Source: an uncultured bacterium (GTDB taxonomy: Bacteria; Cyanobacteriota; Vampirovibrionia; Gastranaerophilales; Gastranaerophilaceae). From it: 6,011 nt of DNA. A program made the position numbers and the translations under genes. The notes under the pieces were generated by a model. That model did not search any database, was not told the origin of the DNA, and was given only the letters and a program-made list of their open reading frames with translations. The stretch lies in assembly GCA_900314375.1 (NCBI GenBank), contig OMVC01000084.1:1-6011 (forward strand), in the 5' to 3' direction. Shown piece after piece: positions 1-5,164 of the stretch. Position 1 is the stretch's first letter, and every line of letters begins with the position of its first letter.

Positions 1-407
1 ATATCAACAATATCAAGATACGGTATTAAAACTTCGGGAGAAGTTTTTGGTTTTATTGAGATGCCGCATTTTATTCCGAACGAGTGAATTTTTTTTATCA
101 GATCTAAAATATTCTGACTACTGAAAATCGCTTCATAATGAAATGTCAAAATATCAGCACCGGCATTGGCAAACGGTTCAACATATTTATCCGGATTATC
201 AATCATTAAATGAACATCTAACGGCAAGTCGGTAATTTTTTTTAAAGATTTTACTACAGGAACACCGATTGTAATATTTGGCACAAAATGACCGTCCATA
301 ACGTCAACATGAATCCAATCCGCACCGTTATCTTGAACAAGTTTAATATCCCGTTCAAGATTTGCAAAATCTGCTGATAATATTGATGGTGAAATTATTG
401 TTTGCAT
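1..407 (-). CDS. rpe: Ribulose-phosphate 3-epimerase (partial, C-terminus beyond left edge)
   Basis: This enzyme interconverts D-ribulose 5-phosphate and D-xylulose 5-phosphate in the cytosolic pentose-phosphate (or Calvin) pathway. The first 135 residues of a usual ~215-225 are visible, and the frame runs open off the left edge. They show the N-terminal half of a TIM barrel: SPSILSADFANLE at residues 6-18, HVDVMDGHFVPN at 33-44 (metal ligands His33 and Asp35), DVHLMI at 64-69 (metal ligand His66) and TFHYEA at 88-93. The second catalytic Asp and the phosphate-binding glycines lie outside the window. The usual NPxTP segment reads KPKTS (119-123), as I recall from animal-type enzymes. The start is ATG at 405-407; its A is also the last base of the rnc stop (TAATG). 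An AGGGG ribosome-binding site sits 10 bases upstream inside rnc. It is the last visible gene of the pyrH cluster. Identity is secure. Confidence 0.97.
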   Translation of the reverse strand, partial: MQTIISPSILSADFANLERDIKLVQDNGADWIHVDVMDGHFVPNITIGVPVVKSLKKITDLPLDVHLMIDNPDKYVEPFANAGADILTFHYEAIFSSQNILDLIKKIHSFGIKCGISIKPKTSPEVLIPYLDIVD

Positions 408-1093
408 TAATTTATTACCCCTAATTTTTTGCAAGCAACGTATGCGGCTTTTTGCTCGGCATCTTTTTTCGATTTCCCGACTTCTGTTGCTAATACTTCT
501 TCTCTATAGCTTACTTGGACTTCAAATTGTTTCTTATGTTCGGGACCTGATTCTTTTATAACTGTATAAACAGGTCTTTCCTTAGTTAATCCTTGAGTAT
601 ATTCTTGCAAAATCTCTTTAGCGTTATAAATCGGTAAATTATCTTTAACATCTTTTATCAAAGGTGAAAAAGTCTTTTCAATATATGAACGGATTTCCGC
701 AAATTTACCGTCAAGATAATATGCGCCTAATACCGCTTCAAAAGCACAAGCGCAAATAGAATTGAGCTTTCTGCCGCCATGCTTTTCTTCCGATTTGTTC
801 ATAATTATAATGTCAGCCAAGCCGTTTTTCTTCGCAATTTCCGCTAACATATTATCAGATACTAAAATTGCGCGGATTTTTGACATTTCACCTTCTCTTG
901 AATCGGGAAAAACCCTGTATAACAAATCTGATACCGTAAGTTTTAATACGGCATCGCCCAAAAACTCCATTCTTTCATAGCAATCTGTATACGGCAAATT
1001 ATTATCCTGAATATATGAAGGATGAGTAAGCGCTTTTTTATACAAATCAGGTGTTAATGTTTCTATTCCGAATATATTTGAAACAGTTTTCAT
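407..1093 (-). CDS. rnc: Ribonuclease III with an Asp-to-Cys change in the metal site
   Basis: This cytosolic endonuclease cleaves double-stranded RNA and normally processes rRNA precursors and structured mRNAs. At 228 residues it has the standard bacterial length and layout: a nuclease domain (about 5-145) and a double-stranded-RNA-binding domain (about 155-226) with the GPEHKKQF and GKSKKDAEQKAA motifs. The signature ERMEFLGDAVL is at 40-50 and supplies Glu43 and Asp47, equivalent to E. coli Glu41 and Asp45. EGEMSKIRA is at 68-76. The second acidic motif, usually SILADxxEA, reads SICACAFEA (112-120): Glu119 (E. coli Glu117) is kept, but the position of Asp114 is Cys116, codon TGT at 746-748. 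Activity may therefore be altered. The ATG start overlaps the cdsA stop by one base, with AAAGGA 11 bases upstream. The family call is firm; full catalytic competence is uncertain. Confidence 0.96.
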   Translation of the reverse strand: MKTVSNIFGIETLTPDLYKKALTHPSYIQDNNLPYTDCYERMEFLGDAVLKLTVSDLLYRVFPDSREGEMSKIRAILVSDNMLAEIAKKNGLADIIIMNKSEEKHGGRKLNSICACAFEAVLGAYYLDGKFAEIRSYIEKTFSPLIKDVKDNLPIYNAKEILQEYTQGLTKERPVYTVIKESGPEHKKQFEVQVSYREEVLATEVGKSKKDAEQKAAYVACKKLGVIN

Positions 1094-1971
1094 TAGTGCA
1101 AAAATCCTTTTATGAATTCAACAGTTGCACCCATCCATTCTGTTTTGAAAATGAAATATTTAACGAAATAATACATTATAGGAATAGTCAGAGCAAAACT
1201 GTCGGTTCTGTCCAAAAAACCTCCATGCCCCGGTAACGAGTCGCCCGAATCTTTAACACCGGCATCGCGCTTAAGTAATGATTCGCATAAATCACCAATT
1301 TGTGCGAACGTTGTACATATTACCCCTGCGATTAATGATAACCACCAGCTTATTCCCAAGAAGAATATGCCTATGATTTCTGCCATTAATACGGAACAAA
1401 CAGCACCGCCTATTGAACCTTCTATTGATTTGTTAGGACTTACCGTCGGTGCTAATTTATGCTTGCCCCATCTTGTCCCGACATAATAGCAACCTACGTC
1501 AGTCGAAATGATGCAAGCAAGCATCATAATGACAAAACCTAAACCGCTGTCATATTGTGCACATTCAAGATTTCTGAAAAATATTAAATGCAGCGGAAAC
1601 CATCCGCAATAAACCATTCCGAACAAAGTCGTCGCGACATTTGCGATATATGGTTGCCTGCCGACAAACAATACCCACATAAATGAACTCATAGCGCATA
1701 TTGTTAATGTCGCCGCAACCAAGTCAAACCGTTCAAAATAAACAATTATTGCTAATGCGATTTCCGTTCCGTATATGACTTTTAAACTCGGATAAAACCC
1801 TTTGTGGTTAAGTATTTTTACGTACTCTTTTGTTGCAAAAGCAAGGATTACACCCAATAATCCCAAAAGTGCCAAGCCACCATAAACAATACATTCAGCC
1901 ACAATCCATCCGAATAAAAATCCGGTTAACATTCGGACAGCATTTTTATTCAGACCTAAATCCAATTTCAT
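1093..1971 (-). CDS. cdsA: Phosphatidate cytidylyltransferase (CDP-diacylglycerol synthase)
   Basis: An integral membrane enzyme that makes CDP-diacylglycerol from phosphatidate and CTP, the branch point for phosphatidylglycerol, cardiolipin and phosphatidylethanolamine. It has 292 residues, within the usual range. Several hydrophobic segments cover about 15-45, 65-103, 112-132, 143-163, 185-225 and 259-274. The C-terminal family signature is complete at 231-257, from SLLKRDAGVKDSG through PGHGGFLDRTD, and carries the conserved Lys, Asp and His-Gly-Gly residues. SPNKSIEG at 178-185 and Asp158 in TDVGCYY also fit the family. The mid-protein segment FGMVYCGWFPLHLIFFR (117-133) recalls cyanobacterial CdsA proteins; that comparison is from memory. 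The ATG start overlaps the frr stop as TAATG, with a GAGG 13 bases upstream, which is a rather long spacing. In many bacteria uppS separates frr and cdsA; it is absent here. Confidence 0.96.
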   Translation of the reverse strand: MKLDLGLNKNAVRMLTGFLFGWIVAECIVYGGLALLGLLGVILAFATKEYVKILNHKGFYPSLKVIYGTEIALAIIVYFERFDLVAATLTICAMSSFMWVLFVGRQPYIANVATTLFGMVYCGWFPLHLIFFRNLECAQYDSGLGFVIMMLACIISTDVGCYYVGTRWGKHKLAPTVSPNKSIEGSIGGAVCSVLMAEIIGIFFLGISWWLSLIAGVICTTFAQIGDLCESLLKRDAGVKDSGDSLPGHGGFLDRTDSFALTIPIMYYFVKYFIFKTEWMGATVEFIKGFLH

Positions 1972-2537
1972 TATACTGTCATAACCTCTTTTTCTTTTGC
2001 TTCTACGGCTTTGTCTATGTTATCCGTATATTTATCAGTTATTTTTTGAATTTTATCCTGATTATCTTTAACAGCATCTTCAGGAAGATTTTCGTCTTTT
2101 TCGATTTTTTTCAATTTGTCAACCATTTCGCGACGAATATTCCTTATTGCAACTTTTGCGTCTTCTCCTAATTTTTTTACATCTTTCGCAATTTCACGAC
2201 GTCTGTCTTCGGTTAAAGGTGGGAACGGAAGTCTTATACATGTACCGTCCGAGTTTGGAGTAATTCCTATCTCTGCTTTTATTATCCCTTTTTCAATATC
2301 TTTCATAATAGTTTTGTCATAAGGTGTAATTACAAGAGTTGTGCCGTCTTGAACCGTTACTTGAGACATTTGTCTTAAAGGAGTAGGTGCTCCGTAATAT
2401 TCCACAACAACTTTATCCAAAATAGCAGGATTTGCACGTCCGGAACGAACTGATGCAAATTCTTTTTGCAATTGTCCAATAGCTTTTTCCATTTTTTCTT
2501 CGCCGAATAAAAACATTTCATCTAATGCTTCTGACAT
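1971..2537 (-). CDS. frr: Ribosome recycling factor
   Basis: With EF-G, this cytosolic factor splits post-termination ribosomes so that they can start another round. It has 188 residues, close to the usual ~185. The helical domain I is formed by about 1-32 and 108-188, with domain II (about 33-107) inserted between. Conserved segments include FASVRSGRANPAILD (27-41), VEYYGAPTPLRQMSQVTV (45-62), IRLPFPPLTEDRRREI (101-116) and RNIRR (132-136), which gives the basic face expected for 23S rRNA contact. The start ATG has a strong AGAGG ribosome-binding site 6 bases upstream (2544-2548). That site sits directly after the pyrH TAG stop, with only 13 bases between the genes. Being next to pyrH is a widely conserved arrangement and supports cotranscription. 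Confidence 0.98.
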   Translation of the reverse strand: MSEALDEMFLFGEEKMEKAIGQLQKEFASVRSGRANPAILDKVVVEYYGAPTPLRQMSQVTVQDGTTLVITPYDKTIMKDIEKGIIKAEIGITPNSDGTCIRLPFPPLTEDRRREIAKDVKKLGEDAKVAIRNIRREMVDKLKKIEKDENLPEDAVKDNQDKIQKITDKYTDNIDKAVEAKEKEVMTV

Positions 2538-2543
2538 TTTTTA

Positions 2544-2548
2544 CCTCT
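2544..2548 (-). promoter_or_regulatory. Ribosome-binding site of frr
   Basis: The minus strand reads TAG-AAAGAGGT-AAAAA-ATG, so a strong AGAGG begins 3 bases after the pyrH stop codon and ends 6 bases before the frr start. Ribosomes ending pyrH would cover this site, so pyrH and frr translation could be linked. The position also fixes the frr start. Confidence 0.75.
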
Positions 2549-2550
2549 TT

Positions 2551-3261
2551 CTAATTTATATAAGTTCCTAATTTTTCGCCATTAAGTATATCTTTTATTC
2601 CGTTTTCTTTCTTGAAATCAAAAACAATAATCGGAATATTATTTTGTTTGCAAAGGTCACAAGCTGATGTATCCATAACTTTTAACCCTTTTATAATAAT
2701 ATCATCGTATTTCATTTCATCAATTTTTTTAGCATTCGGATCTTTGTTCGGGTCTGCCGAATAAACTCCGTCAACTCCGTTTTTAGCCATAAGCATTGCT
2801 TGAGCGTTAATTTCCGAAGCTCTTAATGCTGCTGCAGTGTCGGTTGTAAAGAAAGGATTTCCCGTTCCTGCTGCAAAAATAACTACTCTGCCTTTTTCAA
2901 GGTGTCTGATTGCGCGGTGTCTTATGTACGGTTCTGCAATTTGATTCATTGCAATAGCTGTTTGAACTCTGCAGGATACCCCTATTTGAGTCAATGCGCT
3001 TTGTAAGGTAATAGCATTCATAACTGTTGCCAGCATACCGACATAATCGCCTGTTGCTCTGTCTAAACCTATTTTTGTGCTGTTTTTCATTCCGCGAAAG
3101 ATATTTCCGCCCCCGACGACAACAGCAACTTCTGCGCCCATATCAACAACTTTTTTTATTTCATTAGCAATCATTGTAACGGGTTCGGGAGCAATACCGA
3201 ATTGTTGTTCCCCTAATAATGCTTCCCCGCTGACCTTTAATAATATCCTCTTATATTTCAA
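2551..3261 (-). CDS. pyrH: UMP kinase, TTG start
   Basis: A cytosolic hexameric kinase of the amino acid kinase fold that phosphorylates UMP to UDP with ATP in pyrimidine nucleotide synthesis. It has 236 residues, the normal bacterial length. Motifs appear in family order: YKRILLKVSGEALLG (3-17, phosphate-binding Lys9), GGGNIFRG (50-57), DYVGMLATVMN (72-82, UMP site), AGTGNPFFTTDTAAALR (131-147) and KNGVDGVYSADPNKDP (160-175). The central part (for example RAIRHLEKGRVVIFAAG) recalls the Bacillus type more than the E. coli type. The start is TTG at 3259-3261: no ATG lies between it and the conserved KRILLKVSG block, and an AGGGAG ribosome-binding site lies 9 bases upstream. It follows a candidate promoter by about 20 bases and looks like the first gene of the pyrH-frr-cdsA-rnc-rpe cluster. 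Confidence 0.98.
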   Translation of the reverse strand: MKYKRILLKVSGEALLGEQQFGIAPEPVTMIANEIKKVVDMGAEVAVVVGGGNIFRGMKNSTKIGLDRATGDYVGMLATVMNAITLQSALTQIGVSCRVQTAIAMNQIAEPYIRHRAIRHLEKGRVVIFAAGTGNPFFTTDTAAALRASEINAQAMLMAKNGVDGVYSADPNKDPNAKKIDEMKYDDIIIKGLKVMDTSACDLCKQNNIPIIVFDFKKENGIKDILNGEKLGTYIN

Positions 3262-3270
3262 TTTATAATT

Positions 3271-3276
3271 CTCCCT
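3271..3276 (-). promoter_or_regulatory. Ribosome-binding site supporting the pyrH TTG start
   Basis: The minus strand reads AGGGAG, followed by 9 bases and then TTG. This purine-rich site is what picks the TTG as the start, since no in-frame ATG precedes the conserved N-terminal motif. Confidence 0.75.
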
Positions 3277-3285
3277 AACTTTATA

Positions 3286-3304
3286 ATGTTTATACTCTAA
3301 ACAT
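3286..3304. repeat. 7-bp inverted repeat over the -10 element
   Basis: ATGTTTA (3286-3292) and TAAACAT (3298-3304) are perfect reverse complements around a 5-base spacer. The repeat covers the candidate -10 box of the pyrH promoter. It could be a binding site for a regulator or a weak AT-only hairpin in an mgtC read-through transcript. In such an AT-rich stretch it could also be chance. Confidence 0.4.
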
Positions 3305-3317
3305 ATAAAACTGTAAA
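3289..3317 (-). promoter_or_regulatory. Candidate sigma-70-type promoter for the pyrH cluster
   Basis: On the minus strand, TTTACA (3312-3317, five of six matches to the -35 consensus) is followed by exactly 17 bases and TATAAA (3289-3294, five of six matches to the -10 consensus). Transcription would begin near 3281-3283, giving a leader of about 20 bases that still contains the pyrH ribosome-binding site. The region is very AT-rich, so chance matches are possible, but the spacing, position and orientation all fit. The elements overlap two inverted repeats, which could affect promoter use. Confidence 0.55.
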
Positions 3318-3336
3318 TACTATTTATAGTTTTATA
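3304..3336. repeat. 33-bp near-perfect palindrome between mgtC and pyrH
   Basis: The two halves mirror each other around C3320: a 9-bp outer arm (3304-3312 with 3328-3336), one mismatched pair (3313/3327) and a 6-bp inner arm (3314-3319 with 3321-3326). In RNA from the minus strand it can fold into an AU-only hairpin starting 11 bases after the mgtC stop codon. That is the usual place for a terminator, but there is no GC-rich stem and only a broken U-run (AGUUUUAUA, then UGUUUAG). As DNA it covers the -35 element of the candidate pyrH promoter, so it could equally be an operator. I cannot decide between a weak terminator, an operator, or both. Confidence 0.55.
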
Positions 3337-3347
3337 ACAAAATATAT

Positions 3348-4076
3348 TTACGCTTCTCCGAAATCTTCAACGGAAACAGATTCGACCTGATCCAACTGCT
3401 GAAAATCTTTATATATTTCCGAAATATGCATTTTTTCGGGAACAGAAATCAGACAGGAAATTTTTGTCGTGTTGCCGTCGTTATTAAATTTACGTTTTTT
3501 GATTTCTGTTATATCCTGAAAATTCTGCAATAAATAATCTTGAACTGTTTTTGAATATTCGTTTGTGCAAATAACGCCAACTTTTACCATTTTTGTTTTC
3601 TTGGTAGAGTTTGGCAAAACATTACGTTCAAATACTCTTATTATAACAAGTGTCAAAATGGCTAAAGCAGTTCCTGCAAAAGCCGTTCCAAACATTCCGG
3701 CGCCGCATGCCATACCTATACTTGCAGCTATCCACAATGTAGCAGCCGTAGTTAACCCGAAAACAATAGGTCCGTTTCTTAAAACAGTACCAGCACCGAT
3801 AAAACCGATACCTGTTACGACTTGTGCCGCAACACGCGCGGTATCTCGAATACCCGTTGCCTGCGAAACTATTACATTATCACCGTTTGCAAATGTCGGG
3901 AAACCGTATATAGATATTAATGTAAATATACAAGCACCTAAAGCTACCATAATATGCGTTCTTAATCCCGCATATTTATTGGTTAATTCTCGCTCCAATC
4001 CTATACAAAAGCTAAAACCGACCGCTGCCGCTATTCTTATTACAAAATCCCAATTTACAAAACTTGCATCAATCAT
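3348..4076 (-). CDS. MgtC/SapB-family membrane protein
   Basis: A 242-residue inner-membrane protein with the MgtC/SapB domain. Hydrophobic segments fall at about 11-27, 41-58, 82-98, 105-125 and 128-148. Family motifs are GLERE (26-30), AGLRTH (36-41), GIGFIGAGTVLRNG (89-102) and FGLTTAATLWIAASIG (106-121). The soluble C-terminal part (about 163-242) has the spacing of the ACT-like domain found in longer MgtC proteins. In intracellular pathogens MgtC aids growth in low magnesium and lowers ATP synthase activity; in most other bacteria the role of the family is unknown, and it should not be read as a magnesium transporter or as evidence of virulence. The ATG start has AAGGA 6 bases upstream. 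It begins only 20 bases after the DppC-type permease, so cotranscription is likely. No magnesium-leader structure fits in that gap. Confidence 0.9.
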   Translation of the reverse strand: MIDASFVNWDFVIRIAAAVGFSFCIGLERELTNKYAGLRTHIMVALGACIFTLISIYGFPTFANGDNVIVSQATGIRDTARVAAQVVTGIGFIGAGTVLRNGPIVFGLTTAATLWIAASIGMACGAGMFGTAFAGTALAILTLVIIRVFERNVLPNSTKKTKMVKVGVICTNEYSKTVQDYLLQNFQDITEIKKRKFNNDGNTTKISCLISVPEKMHISEIYKDFQQLDQVESVSVEDFGEA

Positions 4077-4082
4077 TTTTCA

Positions 4083-4089
4083 TCCTTCT
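4083..4089 (-). promoter_or_regulatory. Ribosome-binding site of the MgtC-family gene
   Basis: AGAAGGA lies 6 bases upstream of the ATG, inside the 20-base gap that follows the upstream permease. It fixes the start. No promoter can be recognised in this short gap. Confidence 0.7.
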
Positions 4090-4096
4090 TTGTTTA

Positions 4097-5164
4097 TTAT
4101 CTTACCTTACTTTTCGGGTCTAAAACATCTCTGATTGTATCACCGATTAAATTGAAAGCCAAAACTGATACAAATATTAAAAATCCCGGAGTTAGCAGCC
4201 AAGGTCTGTATAAAATATTTGTAAATTCCTGTGCCTCTTTTAACATATTACCCCAGCTTGCGTCAGGCTGTTGAATACCTAATCCCAAAAAGCTTAACCC
4301 TGATTCCGACAAAATATAAGACGGAACGGATAACGTCATTGCAACAATAACAAAACTCGTTGTTTGAGGCAAAATATGTTTAATAATTATGCGCAAATCC
4401 GAAGCACCTATTGATTTTGCAGATTGTACATAATCTTCATTTTTGATTGATAAAACCATTCCTCTGACAACTCTTGCAAATCCAGCCCATCCGATTAAAG
4501 CAAGAATTATTACAATCAATAAAAATCTCTGGGTGCTTGTCATCCCCGAAGGCAATACAGATGCAAGTATTATCAAAAGATAAAAACTCGGAATTGCCAT
4601 AATACTTTCGGCAAATCGCATCATTAACATATCGACTTTTCCGCCGAAATATCCTGAAATTCCGCCGTATAACAAACCTATCGGGAATAATACCAGCAAT
4701 GCCAAAAATCCGATAGTCATGGAAATTCTTCCGCCGAACAATAAACGAGAAAATACATCCCTGCCGTTTATATCGGTTCCTAACAAAAACATTCTTCCGC
4801 CTTCATCTGTTGTGAATAAATGGCGTTTCATCGGTATAAGACCCAAAAATTTATACGGCTGACCTTTTGAAAAGAATTTTATATAATGTTTTTTACTTCT
4901 GTCAAATTTGTATTTTATTTCCAATGAATTTTGGTCAAATTCTCTTACATAATTATAAGTATAAGGTTTTGAAAACTTTCCGTTTTCGTCAATAGTAAAA
5001 ACTTTTGACGGCGGAACATAAGCCATTGTTCTGTCTGAAAAATCTTTTGTATACGGGGCGATAAAATCCGCAAAAAACAGTGCAAGATATATTATCCCAA
5101 GAACTATAAGGGCAGCACGCGCAAATTTATCTTTCCATAATTGAATAATCACTTCTCTAAACAT
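4097..5164 (-). CDS. Peptide-type ABC transporter permease, DppC/OppC family
   Basis: One of the two membrane subunits of a peptide/nickel-class ABC importer. It has 355 residues, longer than the usual ~300. The N-terminal membrane segment (about 15-36) is followed by a long extracytoplasmic stretch (about 37-127), then the LGTDINGRDVFSR motif (128-140) that opens the core permease domain. Further membrane segments lie at about 147-169, 182-206, 213-233, 268-288 and 326-345. The cytoplasmic EAA loop that contacts the ATPase is at 244-266 (YVQSAKSIGASDLRIIIKH, 245-263), and LGLGIQQPDASWGNML (294-309) is typical of the family. The extra extracytoplasmic stretch matches what I remember of a longer permease subfamily. 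The ATG overlaps the partner permease stop as TAATG, with AAGGA 10 bases upstream. The substrate cannot be told from the permease: peptide, nickel or sugar oligomers remain possible. Confidence 0.93.
   Translation of the reverse strand: MFREVIIQLWKDKFARAALIVLGIIYLALFFADFIAPYTKDFSDRTMAYVPPSKVFTIDENGKFSKPYTYNYVREFDQNSLEIKYKFDRSKKHYIKFFSKGQPYKFLGLIPMKRHLFTTDEGGRMFLLGTDINGRDVFSRLLFGGRISMTIGFLALLVLFPIGLLYGGISGYFGGKVDMLMMRFAESIMAIPSFYLLIILASVLPSGMTSTQRFLLIVIILALIGWAGFARVVRGMVLSIKNEDYVQSAKSIGASDLRIIIKHILPQTTSFVIVAMTLSVPSYILSESGLSFLGLGIQQPDASWGNMLKEAQEFTNILYRPWLLTPGFLIFVSVLAFNLIGDTIRDVLDPKSKVR

Noticed and set aside
762..1236. Two short plus-strand open frames (72 and 61 codons) opposite rnc and cdsA
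   Set aside because: Both are fully antisense to conserved genes and show no family resemblance, so they are treated as shadows.
1830..2171. 113-codon plus-strand open frame across the cdsA/frr junction
   Set aside because: It is antisense to two well-supported genes, and its Phe/Ile-rich translation is the mirror of Lys/Glu-rich and AT-rich codons. No domain is visible.
2116..2322. 68-codon plus-strand open frame opposite frr
   Set aside because: It is antisense to the conserved core of ribosome recycling factor and shows no independent signal.
3304..3336. A standard rho-independent terminator after mgtC
   Set aside because: The dyad is strong, but the stem is almost purely A-U and no continuous U-run follows, so it is reported as a palindrome of undecided role.
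4077..4096. A magnesium-sensing leader before the MgtC-family gene
   Set aside because: Only 20 bases separate it from the preceding gene, most of them taken up by the ribosome-binding site, so no riboswitch-like leader can fit.
3565..4134. 189-codon plus-strand open frame opposite the MgtC-family gene
   Set aside because: It lies antisense to a gene with clear family motifs. Its translation is low-complexity, rich in Ala, Pro, Ile and Thr as expected from a mirrored membrane protein, and it has no recognisable domain.
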